Notes under the pieces: model-generated | Seen by the model: only the letters and a program-made list of their open reading frames with translations | What the model was told of the DNA's origin: nothing | Database searches by the model: none | Assembly: GCA_018267215.1 (NCBI GenBank) | Contig: JAFDYX010000021.1 | Location: 248,001 to 312,000 of the forward strand | Origin: Bacteroidota bacterium | GTDB lineage: Bacteria > Bacteroidota > Bacteroidia > Cytophagales > Cyclobacteriaceae | Direction: 5' to 3' | Length of the DNA stretch: 64,000 nt | Shown here: positions 44,098 to 53,490 of the stretch, in pieces | How the letters are laid out: the number at the start of each line of letters is the position of its first letter | How positions within the stretch are numbered: the stretch's first letter is position 1 | Position numbers and translations under genes: made by a program

Positions 44098-45288
44098 ATG
44101 ATGGGTTTGTTTAATGAATCAAGACGGATTGTCGTTACTTGCAACAAACGGCTGGCTCCCTCTCTCGAAAAAGAGATTATAGAATTAGGGTATGGCCAAG
44201 CCATTGAGCACACCTTTTCTACCGGTGTAGAACTTTTGGGCACGTTACCTGATTGCATCCGCCTGAATCTGAATCTTCACTGCGCCAGTCAGGTATTATT
44301 TTCACTGATGGAATTCAAATGCAACAATGCCGACCAACTTTATGATCGGGTGCTGAAGTATTCTTGGGAACGGATCATCCGGGAAGATGGCTACTTTGCC
44401 GTAACCAACCATACCGAAAACTTCTCCATCAACAACGAGCTGTATGTAAATGTCAAAATTAAAGATGCCATTGTTGACCGGTTCCGCAGGGAAACCGGTA
44501 GGCGGCCAGACTCGGGGTCAGAATTAAACCGTACAGTCGTGCATTTACACTGGCGCGAAAATGAAGCAGAAATTTTTTTAGACACCTCTGGTGAAACGTT
44601 GGCCAAACACGGATATCGCAAAATTCCGGGGCGAGCTCCCATGCTGGAAGCCTTGGCCTCCGCCACGATCTTAGCCACCCGGTGGGATAAAAAAACTACG
44701 TTTGTCAACCCTATGTGTGGCTCGGGCACGCTGGCCATCGAGGCGGCCCTCATCGCCACCAACCGCAGGCCGGGGCTGTTCAGAAAAAATTATTCATTCA
44801 TGCACGTGATCGGCTACGAAGAAACCGTTTACCTCAGTGAACTAAAAAAACTGAAAGACCAGATCCATGATTTGTCCGATTTAAAAATCATTGCTACCGA
44901 CATCAAAAAAGACGCAATTGATATTTCAAAAGTTAATGCAGCCGCTGCCGGTGTTGATAAACTAATAGAATTTAAGGTTTGCGATTTTGAGTTAACTCCT
45001 CTGCCTCCGCCACCGGGCATCATTTTTTTTAATCCTGAATATGGAGAGCGGATGGGCGATACGGCCGAGTTGGAACAAACCTACTCACGTCTGGGCGATT
45101 TCCTGAAAAAGAAATGTCAGAATTACACAGGCTATATTTTTACAGGCAACTTAGAGCTTGCTAAAAAGATAGGATTAAAAGCCAGCCGTAGAATAGAATT
45201 CTATTCTGCCAAGTTAGATTGCCGGCTGTTGGAATATGAATTGTATTCAGGCAGCCGCAGAAAAAACGATCTTTCCGCACAGCCCTAA
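44098..45288 (+). CDS. THUMP-domain RNA methyltransferase (RlmL N-terminal-half type)
   Basis: SAM-dependent methyltransferase, about 396 residues, with an N-terminal ferredoxin-like and THUMP region and a C-terminal Rossmann methyltransferase. It shows NPMCGSGTLAIEAALIA (SAM-binding motif I; about 213-229) and a catalytic NPEYGERMG in place of the usual NPPYG. Homologous to the part of RlmL that makes m2G2445 in 23S rRNA, so rRNA is the likely target. Start ATG 44098 or 44101; a longer ORF from 44065 is unlikely. Confidence 0.88.
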   Translation: MMGLFNESRRIVVTCNKRLAPSLEKEIIELGYGQAIEHTFSTGVELLGTLPDCIRLNLNLHCASQVLFSLMEFKCNNADQLYDRVLKYSWERIIREDGYFAVTNHTENFSINNELYVNVKIKDAIVDRFRRETGRRPDSGSELNRTVVHLHWRENEAEIFLDTSGETLAKHGYRKIPGRAPMLEALASATILATRWDKKTTFVNPMCGSGTLAIEAALIATNRRPGLFRKNYSFMHVIGYEETVYLSELKKLKDQIHDLSDLKIIATDIKKDAIDISKVNAAAAGVDKLIEFKVCDFELTPLPPPPGIIFFNPEYGERMGDTAELEQTYSRLGDFLKKKCQNYTGYIFTGNLELAKKIGLKASRRIEFYSAKLDCRLLEYELYSGSRRKNDLSAQP

Positions 45289-45396
45289 CCGCATCCGGTT
45301 TACAGATCATATTCAGCCCTTTTTCATGCCTCAGAATTATTCCTGATTTAGTATGCGCGCATAACAATTTTATCCTACCTTCGTTTATCTCTTACC

Positions 45397-45834
45397 ATGA
45401 GGCGCGAAGAAACCATAGATCACCATATCCGAACGGCTTGGCATGGAATCTCCCGATTCTATAACCAGCAGGCATCTAAATTTGGTGGCACCATCTCCAT
45501 TGGCTTTGCGTTGCTCACCATTCACGGAGATGAAGGAACACCCGCTACAAAAATTGCTCCTCAAATGGGTTTAGAGTCGCGCAGCCTGACACGGCTGCTC
45601 AAATCCATGGAAGACAATAAGCTCATTGTGCGCAAGGCCGACAAAAATGATAAGCGGCTGGTACGTATTTATTTAACGAAAGAAGGAAAACGCCAGCGCG
45701 AAAATGCCAAACAAATCGTTATCCGTTTCAATGAATCAGTGCGCGAAGAAATCCCTTCCCGTAAACTCAATGTTTTCTTTGAAGTAATACAACAGATACA
45801 AATGCTCTCTAAAAAGAATGAACCGGTCAAATAA
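45397..45834 (+). CDS. MarR-family transcriptional regulator
   Basis: 145-residue winged-helix regulator. The recognition region reads TPATKIAPQMGLESRSLTRLL, followed by the wing KLIVRKADKNDKRLVRIYLT, as in MarR proteins. It precedes fadN by 56 nt on the same strand and is therefore a good candidate regulator of the beta-oxidation operon, perhaps responding to acyl-CoA. That role is inferred from position. Confidence 0.85.
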   Translation: MRREETIDHHIRTAWHGISRFYNQQASKFGGTISIGFALLTIHGDEGTPATKIAPQMGLESRSLTRLLKSMEDNKLIVRKADKNDKRLVRIYLTKEGKRQRENAKQIVIRFNESVREEIPSRKLNVFFEVIQQIQMLSKKNEPVK

Positions 45835-45890
45835 TAGATTAGTAAACGACAGACATAAATTAGAAATTGATTTCCTGAATATCGAAAACT

Positions 45891-48290
45891 ATGAACAGAA
45901 CCATTAAAAAAGTAGCCGTACTCGGCTCGGGCATCATGGGCTCACGCATTGCCTGCCACTTTGCCAACATCGGCTGTGACGTATTGTTGCTCGACATCGC
46001 CCCTAAAGAATTAACGGAAGAGGAAAAGAAAAAGAACCTCACGCTCGATCATCCTGTCGTAAAAAACAGGATTGTAACCCACGCGTTCGAGGCTACCTTA
46101 AAAGCAAACCCGGCTTCGCTTTTTGCCAAAAGCTTTGCTTCGCGTATCAAGCTCGGAAATTTTACCGATGATATGCCCAAAATCAAATCGAGCGATTGGA
46201 TCATTGAAGTGGTGGTAGAAAATCTGGAGATCAAAAAGAAAGTGTACGAAGAAGTAGAAAAGCACAGAACACCGGGCACGCTCATCACCTCCAACACATC
46301 GGGCATACCCATTCACCTGATGGCCGCAGGGCGAAGCGATGATTTTCAAAAACACTTTGCGGGCACACACTTTTTCAACCCGCCCCGCTATCTCAAACTG
46401 TTAGAGATAATACCCACACCCCAAACCGACCCGGAGGTAACAAAATTTTTATTGCATTACGGAGATCTTTTCCTCGGCAAAACCACCGTGCTGTGCAAAG
46501 ACACACCTGCCTTCATCGGCAACCGTGTAGGCGTGTGGGGGTTGCTGAAAGTAATTGACTCCATGAAAAAATTTGATCTCAACGTAGATGAAATAGACAA
46601 GCTGACCGGCCCGGTAATTGGCAGACCTAAATCTGCCACATTCAGAACTTCTGATGTGGTTGGCTTAGATACATTGGTGAAGGTGGCCAATAATTTATAC
46701 GCGGGCTTACCGAATGATGAAGGCCGCGAAATGTTCAAGCTGCCCGAAGCTGTCAGCAAACTCGATCAAAACAAATGGCTGGGCGACAAAACAGGGCAAG
46801 GATTTTATAAAAAGACAAAAGGAGCCAAAGGCGAAACAGAAATCCTGACACTGGATTTAAAAACATTAGAGTACAAGCCCAAAGCCAAAGTAAAATTTGC
46901 TACCCTCGAAACGACCAAAACCATAGACAAACTGAAAGACCGCTTCAAAGTATTGCTGGCAGGCAAAGACAAGGCCGGTGATTTTTACCGCGATTGCTTT
47001 TTCGGATTGTTTCAGTATGCCAGCAACAGGATTCCTGAAATCAGCGATGAGCTATTTCGCATTGACGATGCTGTTAGTTGTGGGTTTGGTTGGGAGTTGG
47101 GTCCGTTCGAAACATGGGATGCCGTAGGTTTGGAAAAATCCATTCCACAAATGGAGGCAGCCGGTTATAAACCTGCACAGTGGGTGTATGATCTGGTTTC
47201 GTCCGGCAACAAATCCTTTTACAAAAGTGAAAACGGACAGAAAAAATATTACGACATACCGACCAAAAGTTATCAGTCCATCCCCGGAAGAGAAAGTTTC
47301 ATCATCCTTGAAAATAAAGGCGATAATATTATCTGGAAAAATGCCGACTCCAAAATTATTGACCTGGGCGATGGTGTATTAAATTTTTCGTGGCACAGCA
47401 AAAGCTACACGCTGGGCAGTGCCGTGATTGAGGGCATGAACAAATCTTTAGACCTCGCTGAAAAAAATTATCGTGGGCTGGTGATCGGGCATCAGGGCGC
47501 AGATTTTTCTTTGGGTGCTAATCTTGGTTTGGTGTTTATGTATGCCATCGAACAAGATTATGATGAGATAGACTTCATGATCAAAGCTTTTCAAAATACT
47601 GTCATGCGCATTCGCTACTCTTCCATCCCGGTAGCTGTTTGTCCGCAAGGGCGCACGCTGGGGGGCGGTTGCGAAATGACACTCCATGCCGACATTGCAC
47701 AGGCTGCTGCCGAAACTTATATCGGCTTAGTAGAAGTAGGTGTGGGGCTGATTCCCGGTGGAGGTGGAACGAAAGAATTTACCAAACGTGTGAGCGATAG
47801 TTTTCAGGAAGGTGATGTAGAACTGAATGCACTGCAAAATGCTTTCATGACCATAGCCACCGCCAAGGTGGCCACCTCGGCCGAAGAAGCCCGCGAGTTG
47901 GGCATCTTGAAAAAAGTAGATCGCATATCCATGAATCGCGACCGGCAATTGGCCGATGCCAAAGAAGCGGTGATTGAGTTAGCCGATGCGGGTTACACCA
48001 TGAAGCCTCATGCCAAAAACATAAAAGTACTGGGGCGCACAGGGCAAGCATTGTTTTTAGCGGGACTGCAAGGTATGCGCATGGGCAATTACATTTCCGA
48101 CCATGATGTAAAAGTGGCCAAGTGGATTGCCAACGTCATGTGTGGTGGCGACCTATCGTATGCGCAGGAAGTAAACGAACAATATTTATTAGACCTGGAG
48201 CGCGAAGCTTTCTTATCTCTTACAGGCGAAAAGAAAACGCTGGAGAGAATCCAGGCGATACTGACAGGTGGTAAACCATTGAGAAATTAG
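45891..48290 (+). CDS. fadN: 3-hydroxyacyl-CoA dehydrogenase / enoyl-CoA hydratase (FadN type)
   Basis: Bifunctional beta-oxidation enzyme of 799 residues. The NAD-binding dehydrogenase domain comes first (VAVLGSGIMGSRIACHFA, about 7-24; catalytic HFFNPPRYLKLLEI), and the crotonase/hydratase domain comes near the C-terminus (FSLGANLGLVF, then GGGCEMTLHADI). This order is opposite to E. coli FadB and matches Bacillus FadN. The size and the following fadA and fadE genes reproduce the fadNAE operon layout. Confidence 0.93.
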   Translation: MNRTIKKVAVLGSGIMGSRIACHFANIGCDVLLLDIAPKELTEEEKKKNLTLDHPVVKNRIVTHAFEATLKANPASLFAKSFASRIKLGNFTDDMPKIKSSDWIIEVVVENLEIKKKVYEEVEKHRTPGTLITSNTSGIPIHLMAAGRSDDFQKHFAGTHFFNPPRYLKLLEIIPTPQTDPEVTKFLLHYGDLFLGKTTVLCKDTPAFIGNRVGVWGLLKVIDSMKKFDLNVDEIDKLTGPVIGRPKSATFRTSDVVGLDTLVKVANNLYAGLPNDEGREMFKLPEAVSKLDQNKWLGDKTGQGFYKKTKGAKGETEILTLDLKTLEYKPKAKVKFATLETTKTIDKLKDRFKVLLAGKDKAGDFYRDCFFGLFQYASNRIPEISDELFRIDDAVSCGFGWELGPFETWDAVGLEKSIPQMEAAGYKPAQWVYDLVSSGNKSFYKSENGQKKYYDIPTKSYQSIPGRESFIILENKGDNIIWKNADSKIIDLGDGVLNFSWHSKSYTLGSAVIEGMNKSLDLAEKNYRGLVIGHQGADFSLGANLGLVFMYAIEQDYDEIDFMIKAFQNTVMRIRYSSIPVAVCPQGRTLGGGCEMTLHADIAQAAAETYIGLVEVGVGLIPGGGGTKEFTKRVSDSFQEGDVELNALQNAFMTIATAKVATSAEEARELGILKKVDRISMNRDRQLADAKEAVIELADAGYTMKPHAKNIKVLGRTGQALFLAGLQGMRMGNYISDHDVKVAKWIANVMCGGDLSYAQEVNEQYLLDLEREAFLSLTGEKKTLERIQAILTGGKPLRN

Positions 48291-48301
48291 ACATAAGCAG
48301 T

Positions 48302-48320
48302 GAGTATTTAGTATTGGGAT
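48302..48320. repeat. Left inverted repeat flanking the four-helix-bundle gene
   Basis: GAGTATTTAGTATTGGGAT, directly before the ATG of the four-helix-bundle gene. It matches, with mismatches, the reverse complement of the sequence at 48687-48710 (shared core AGTATTTAGT). Confidence 0.5.
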
Positions 48321-48683
48321 ATGCATAACTATAAAGAACTGAAAGTTTGGAAAAAATCGGTTGATCTGGCAACTGCTGTATATTCTATTACTTATTCTTT
48401 TCCAAAAACTGAGCAATACGGATTAACACAACAAATCAGAAGGGCTGTGGTTTCGATTAGCTCGAATATTGCTGAAGGCGCTGGAAGAAAGTACGATAGA
48501 GAGTTTTCTCATTTTTTAAGCATTGCATATGGCTCTCTATGTGAATTGGAAACTCAATTGTTGATTTCTGTCAATCTTGGATTTGTTTCCAATGACGAGA
48601 TTTCTTCTATAATAAATGAAATCACAGAACTTCAAAAAATGATTTATACCCTAACAAAAACTATAGAATCAATTACTGTATAA
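48321..48683 (+). CDS. Four-helix-bundle (23S rRNA IVP-type) protein
   Basis: 120-residue protein of the four helix bundle/S23 ribosomal intervening-sequence family: ELKVWKKSVDLATAVY, EQYGLTQQIRRAVVSISSNI, AEGAGRKYDREFSHFL, then two more helices. The family includes proteins encoded in 23S rRNA intervening sequences and the Avd accessory protein of diversity-generating retroelements, but no reverse transcriptase is nearby. Its own function here is unknown. It interrupts fadN-fadA, on the same strand, and is bounded by inverted repeats, which suggests it moved in as a cassette. Confidence 0.88.
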   Translation: MHNYKELKVWKKSVDLATAVYSITYSFPKTEQYGLTQQIRRAVVSISSNIAEGAGRKYDREFSHFLSIAYGSLCELETQLLISVNLGFVSNDEISSIINEITELQKMIYTLTKTIESITV

Positions 48684-48686
48684 TCT

Positions 48687-48710
48687 CATTACTCAAGACT
48701 AAATACTTAT
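48687..48710. repeat. Right inverted repeat flanking the four-helix-bundle gene
   Basis: Its reverse complement starts ATAAGTATTTAGTCTTGAG and pairs with the left copy at 48302-48320. It ends 4 nt before the fadA ATG. Confidence 0.5.
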
Positions 48711-48714
48711 ATTC

Positions 48715-49890
48715 ATGGACGCATACATCGTAGCAGGTTTTAGAACAGGCGTAGGCAAAGCAAAACGGGGAGGCTTTCGTTTTACACGCCCGGATGATTT
48801 GGCCGCAGAAGTCATCAAACATCTGGTAAAATCCATCCCGGGTTTAGAAAACAAAATGGTGGACGACCTCATCGTGGGCAATGCCGTACCCGAAGCAGAC
48901 CAAGGGATGCAGATGGGGAGGATGATTTCGCTATTGGCGCTGGGCATAGATAATCCGGGCATGATTGTAAACCGGTATTGCGGCTCGGGCATAGAAACCA
49001 TTGCTATTGCCAGCCACCGCATCCAAGCCGGACAAGCAGATGTGATTATTGCAGGCGGCACAGAGTCTATGTCGTTGGTACCTGTAATGGGTTTTAAAAC
49101 AGCGCTCAACTATGCCATCGCCAAAGACAACCCCACCTACTATACCAGCATGGGCTTGACAGCCGAAGAGGTATCGAAGCAATTCAAAATTTCGCGCGAA
49201 GCACAAGATCAATTTTCATACGAATCGCACATGAAGGCGGCTGCCGCCTGGAAGGCAGGAAAATTTAAAGATGAGGTAGTGCCCATCACGGTAAAGGAAG
49301 TATATGTGGATGAAAACATGAAAAAGAAAACCCGCGAGTTTGTTGTAGCCACAGATGAAGGCATTCGGCCGGACACCACCGTAGAGGGGTTGGCAAAATT
49401 AAAACCTGTTTTTGCTGCAGGTGGAACGGTAACGGCCGGCAACTCTTCTCAGACCTCTGATGGTGCTGCTTTTGTAGCCGTGATGAGCGAAAAAATGATG
49501 AAGCAACTCAACCTCAAACCTATCGCCAGGCTGGTTAGCTATGCTACAGCAGGTGTTGACCCGCGCATCATGGGCATTGGCCCGATGGCGGCTGTGCCCA
49601 AAGCCTTGAAGATTGCCGGAAAAAAATTAGATGATATAGATCTGATCGAACTGAACGAAGCTTTCGCAGCACAGTCGCTAGCTGTTGTAAACGAACTGGG
49701 TATAGACCGTAAAAAGCTAAACGTAAATGGCGGAGCTATTGCCGTGGGTCATGCGCTCGGCTCGACAGGAGCACGTTTGTCTGTGCAAATATTCAACGAG
49801 CTGAGACGACAAAAGAAAAAATACGGCATGGTGACAGCCTGTGTTGGTGGCGGGCAAGGCGTGGCCGGCATATATGAGTTATTAAATTAA
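48715..49890 (+). CDS. fadA: Acetyl-CoA C-acyltransferase (3-ketoacyl-CoA thiolase)
   Basis: Thiolytic last step of beta-oxidation. The 391-residue protein has the acyl-accepting cysteine in [15 protein letters not shown] (C near 88), the [17 protein letters not shown] block with the catalytic His, and the C-terminal catalytic cysteine in [17 protein letters not shown]. Length equals that of typical FadA. Follows the four-helix-bundle insertion; otherwise directly after fadN. Confidence 0.95.
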   Translation: MDAYIVAGFRTGVGKAKRGGFRFTRPDDLAAEVIKHLVKSIPGLENKMVDDLIVGNAVPEADQGMQMGRMISLLALGIDNPGMIVNRYCGSGIETIAIASHRIQAGQADVIIAGGTESMSLVPVMGFKTALNYAIAKDNPTYYTSMGLTAEEVSKQFKISREAQDQFSYESHMKAAAAWKAGKFKDEVVPITVKEVYVDENMKKKTREFVVATDEGIRPDTTVEGLAKLKPVFAAGGTVTAGNSSQTSDGAAFVAVMSEKMMKQLNLKPIARLVSYATAGVDPRIMGIGPMAAVPKALKIAGKKLDDIDLIELNEAFAAQSLAVVNELGIDRKKLNVNGGAIAVGHALGSTGARLSVQIFNELRRQKKKYGMVTACVGGGQGVAGIYELLN

Positions 49891-49896
49891 ATACAA

Positions 49897-49982
49897 GTAT
49901 TGAGTAGAGTGTATCGAGACTTCTTTCTGCTCAATAAAATAGAATTATGACTAAAATAGTCTCAAGACCAAATACTAAATAC
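49897..49982. repeat. ORF-less inverted-repeat segment between fadA and fadE
   Basis: The 25-nt stretch at 49897-49921 matches the reverse complement of 49958-49982 at 18 of 25 positions. The right arm has the same wording (CTCAAGACCAAATACTAAATAC) as the repeat downstream of the four-helix-bundle gene (CTCAAGACTAAATACTT). No gene lies between the arms. Confidence 0.5.
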
Positions 49983-49990
49983 GCAAGACT

Positions 49991-51793
49991 ATGAGCGCAT
50001 CAGTAGAATCCAAAAAAGCTATCAAAGGCGGAGAATTCCTCATCCGTGAAACACAGGCACAAGATGTTTTTGTACCGGAAGAATTCAATGAAGAACAGCG
50101 GATGATCATGCAGCAGTGCAAAGATTTTCTGGCCAAAGAGGTAACACCCCGCCTCAACGACATTGACTCGATGAAAGACCCTAAGATCATGCCTTCTATC
50201 TTAGATAAGGCCGGTGAGTTAGGACTACTGGGTACATCTGTCCCACAGGAGTTAGGTGGCTTTGGCATGGACTTTAACACCACTATGCTGGTGGCCGAAG
50301 TGATCGGTGCGGGTCATTCGGTGGCCGTTGCGCTCTCCGCCCACACCGGCATCGGCACGCTGCCCATTTTGTATTACGGCAACGAAGAGCAGAAAAAGAA
50401 ATACATCCCTAAACTGGCTACCGGAGAATGGAAAGCATCGTATTGTCTGACCGAGCCCGACTCCGGCTCGGATGCCAACAGCGGAAAAACAAAAGCAGTT
50501 TTGACAGCCAACAAAAAACACTATCTGATCAACGGACAAAAGATGTGGATCACCAACGGTGGCTTTGCCGACATCTTCGTAGTATTTGCCAAAATTGATA
50601 ACGATAAAAACCTCAGCGCCTTTATCGTAGAAAAAACTTTTGGCGGCATCACCATGAATGAGGAAGAAAAAAAGATGGGCATCAAGGGTTCTTCCACTCG
50701 TCAGATTTTTTTCAACGATTGTAAAGTGCCGGCAGAAAATCTGCTAAGCGAACGCGAAAATGGATTTAAGATCGCAGTAAACATTTTAAACATCGGGCGG
50801 ATTAAACTTGGTATTGCCGCTATTGGCGGCTCCAAGGCTACCGTCAGCCAAGCTGTAAAATATGCCAAAGAGCGCAAACAATTTGGCACACCGTTAGCCA
50901 CTTTCGGGGCAATCAAATACAAACTGGCAGAGATGACCACAAAAATTTTTGCCAGCGAATCCGCTCACTATCGAGCCTCTCAAAACATTGACGACACCTA
51001 CCGTGCGCTAACAGCTACCGGCCTCGATTCGGCAAAAGCCAGACTAAAATCTTTAGAAGAATTTGCTATCGAGTGTGCCATCTTAAAAGTACATGGCTCA
51101 GAAGTACTCGATTATGTTACGGACGAGGGCGTGCAAATTTATGGTGGGATGGGTTTTTCGGCCGAAGGGCCGATGGATCGCGCTTACCGCGATGCCCGCA
51201 TCAACCGCATCTTTGAGGGCACAAACGAAATCAACCGCCTGCTCACCATAGATATGCTGATGAAGCGCGCGATGAAAGGTACAATTGATTTGATGACACC
51301 GGCCATGGCCGTGCAAAAAGAACTGATGTCTATTCCTGATTTTGGTGCAAGTGAAGAAGAAGGTGTTTTTGTAAAAGAGAAAAAAGTATTGGCCAACCTA
51401 AAAAAAGCAGGACTGGTAATAGCGGGGGCAGCCGTTCAAAAATTTATGATGAAGTTGTCGGAAGAGCAGGAAGTAATTATGAGCCTGGCCGATATGCTCA
51501 TTGAAATTTATGTGGCCGAGTCGGTATTGTTGCGGGTAGAAAAACTTATTGGCCAGCAGGGAGAAAAAGCTTGTTCCATACAAAAAGAAATGGCACTGAT
51601 CTACCTGCACGAAGCCGTAGAAAAAACAGCCTACTCCGGCAAACAGGCAGTCTATGCTTTTGCCGAAGGAGATGAATTGCGCCTGATGATGCTTGGGCTG
51701 AAACGCTTTACTAAAATTGATCCTTATAACTTAAAAGAGGCCAGAAGAAAAGTGGCTAACTATGTTATCGAGAAAGGAGAATATCCGTTTTAA
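49991..51793 (+). CDS. fadE: Acyl-CoA dehydrogenase
   Basis: FAD enzyme for the first oxidation of beta-oxidation. The 600-residue protein has the dehydrogenase core (CLTEPDSGSDANSGKTKA, the WITNGGFADIF flavin region, and YGGMGFSAEGPMDRAYRDARI near the catalytic base) plus a C-terminal extension of about 180 residues, as in the FadE/VLCAD-like group. Length matches Bacillus FadE. Last gene of the operon, followed by a terminator. Its partner electron-transfer flavoprotein is not in the window. Confidence 0.94.
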   Translation: MSASVESKKAIKGGEFLIRETQAQDVFVPEEFNEEQRMIMQQCKDFLAKEVTPRLNDIDSMKDPKIMPSILDKAGELGLLGTSVPQELGGFGMDFNTTMLVAEVIGAGHSVAVALSAHTGIGTLPILYYGNEEQKKKYIPKLATGEWKASYCLTEPDSGSDANSGKTKAVLTANKKHYLINGQKMWITNGGFADIFVVFAKIDNDKNLSAFIVEKTFGGITMNEEEKKMGIKGSSTRQIFFNDCKVPAENLLSERENGFKIAVNILNIGRIKLGIAAIGGSKATVSQAVKYAKERKQFGTPLATFGAIKYKLAEMTTKIFASESAHYRASQNIDDTYRALTATGLDSAKARLKSLEEFAIECAILKVHGSEVLDYVTDEGVQIYGGMGFSAEGPMDRAYRDARINRIFEGTNEINRLLTIDMLMKRAMKGTIDLMTPAMAVQKELMSIPDFGASEEEGVFVKEKKVLANLKKAGLVIAGAAVQKFMMKLSEEQEVIMSLADMLIEIYVAESVLLRVEKLIGQQGEKACSIQKEMALIYLHEAVEKTAYSGKQAVYAFAEGDELRLMMLGLKRFTKIDPYNLKEARRKVANYVIEKGEYPF

Positions 51794-51811
51794 TGGTACC
51801 TCATCAAAAAT

Positions 51812-51837
51812 AAAAGCCCGGTTAATCCGGGTTTTTT
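51812..51837 (+). terminator. Rho-independent terminator after fadE
   Basis: AAAAGCCCGG, TTAAT loop, CCGGGTTTTT and further T residues, 18 nt after the fadE stop. It is AT-symmetric enough to act on the convergent GH3 transcript as well. Confidence 0.8.
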
Positions 51838-51891
51838 TATCTTCTTGATACCATTGAGTTAATGGCTACAGATTCTATCGCGTGCTAAATT

Positions 51892-53415
51892 TTACAAAGA
51901 AACAGGCATCGTTAATATTTCATCCACATACTCGCGAGAGTTACTCAGCCGCGGCACTTTATTTTGGCCTCCCAACTTTCCGCGCCTCTTCATCCAGTTA
52001 TAAAATGTGCCTTCGGGCACGTTGTGTACCTTCGGTGCAACCAAAGCTATGTTGTGCGCACGTTTGGCATCATAATCTGAATTAACCTTGCGGAGCATTT
52101 CATCCAGTGCCTGCGTAAACCTGTCCATACTCTCGGGTTGCTTTTTAAATTCTACTATCCACTCGTGGCCTCCGCGTTTAGACTTTTCAAAATAGATGGG
52201 AGCTGCCGTGTAGTTGTCAATCACCGCGTTGGTTTGCTCGCAAGCAAAAGATATGGCCGTGTCGGCATTTTCTATGATGATCTCTTCCCCAAAAGCATTG
52301 ATAAAATGTTTGGTGCGCCCCGATATTTTGATACGATAGGGGGAAAGGCTCGTAAACCTCACTGTATCGCCAATATTATATCGCCATAAGCCCGCGTTGG
52401 TGGAAATAACCATCGCATAATTTTTCTCCAGCTCTACTTCCGCTAAGCTAATGGCATCCGGATATTCTTTTCCCCACTCTTCCATCGGGATAAATTCATA
52501 GAACACACCATAGTCGAGCATGAGCAAAAGTTCGTCTGAGTCTTTTTGGTCTTGAATACCAAAAAATCCTTCGCTGGCATTGTATGTTTCCCAATAGCGC
52601 ATCTGGTCTGATGGGATGATAGAACGGAATAAATTTTTATAGGGCTTGAAAGCAACAGCTCCATGAAAAAATACTTCCAGGTTAGGCCATACTTCGAGTA
52701 TGTTGTTTTTCTTTTCCAGCTCAATCATACGCTGCAACAAAAGAACTGTCCAAGTGGGCACGCCAGAAATATGAGTTACGTTTACTTTGGAAGTGCCCGT
52801 GGCAATTTTATCAATTTTTTCTTCCCAGTTGCTCATCAGGGCAACTTCTAAGCTGGGTGTGCGGATAAACTCTGCCCACGGTGGCAGGTTTTGCATAATC
52901 ACAGCCGATACATCACCATAGTGCGAAGTGGCTGTCGGGTCAAATTCATTCACCTGATAACTGCCGCCAACGGCCAAACCCTTGCCGTCAAAAATTTTTG
53001 TGTCCGGATAATTGTTGACATAAATGGAGAGGAGGTCTTTTCCGCCTTTAAAATGGCTCTCTTCCAAAGCCTCTGCCGAAACCGGAATGAACTTGCTCCG
53101 GGCATTGGTGGTGCCGCTGGATTTGGCAAACCATTTGATTTCGGTAGGCCATAAAATATTTTGCTCTCCGCGCATCAGCCGGTTGATGTATGGGAAAAGC
53201 TGTTCGTATGTATGAACGGGTACATGCTTTTTAAAATCTTCGTAGTTCACGATGTCTGCAAACGAATAGCGAGCGCCAAATTCAGTAAAGGCAGCTGTGG
53301 ACAACAACCGTTTGAGCATCTCCTCCTGAACTTCGTGAGGGTATTTAATGAAAAGCTCAATCTGGTGAATCCGCTTTTTCATCACCCAGGTGAGTATGGA
53401 GTTAAGTATTTGCAT
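51892..53415 (-). CDS. GH3 auxin-responsive promoter family protein
   Basis: 507-residue member of the GH3 branch of the adenylate-forming superfamily. It shows the ATP-binding motif WFAKSSGTTNARSKFIP (about 108-124) and the later TNAGLWRYNIGDTVRF. Plant members conjugate amino acids to hormones; the bacterial role is unknown, presumably ligation of a carboxylate. Monocistronic, with its own consensus promoter, which leaves a very short leader before ATG 53415. Confidence 0.88.
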   Translation of the reverse strand: MQILNSILTWVMKKRIHQIELFIKYPHEVQEEMLKRLLSTAAFTEFGARYSFADIVNYEDFKKHVPVHTYEQLFPYINRLMRGEQNILWPTEIKWFAKSSGTTNARSKFIPVSAEALEESHFKGGKDLLSIYVNNYPDTKIFDGKGLAVGGSYQVNEFDPTATSHYGDVSAVIMQNLPPWAEFIRTPSLEVALMSNWEEKIDKIATGTSKVNVTHISGVPTWTVLLLQRMIELEKKNNILEVWPNLEVFFHGAVAFKPYKNLFRSIIPSDQMRYWETYNASEGFFGIQDQKDSDELLLMLDYGVFYEFIPMEEWGKEYPDAISLAEVELEKNYAMVISTNAGLWRYNIGDTVRFTSLSPYRIKISGRTKHFINAFGEEIIIENADTAISFACEQTNAVIDNYTAAPIYFEKSKRGGHEWIVEFKKQPESMDRFTQALDEMLRKVNSDYDAKRAHNIALVAPKVHNVPEGTFYNWMKRRGKLGGQNKVPRLSNSREYVDEILTMPVSL

Positions 53416-53425
53416 AATACAACCT

Positions 53426-53458
53426 CAAAAGTAAGGCTGTGTGAGGGCAATCACCAAA
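53426..53458 (-). promoter_or_regulatory. Bacteroidota-type promoter of the GH3-family gene
   Basis: On the minus strand TTTG (53458-53455), 21 nt, TACTTTTG (53433-53426). The -7 box is exact and lies 10 nt before the ATG. Confidence 0.5.
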
Positions 53459-53490
53459 CTGAAAAAGTTAGAAATAAGAGAAAAAAGTAC

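Noticed and set aside
48321-48683. Diversity-generating retroelement (Avd-like) or 23S rRNA intervening sequence.
   Set aside because: There is no reverse transcriptase, template repeat or rRNA nearby. Only the fold family is shared.
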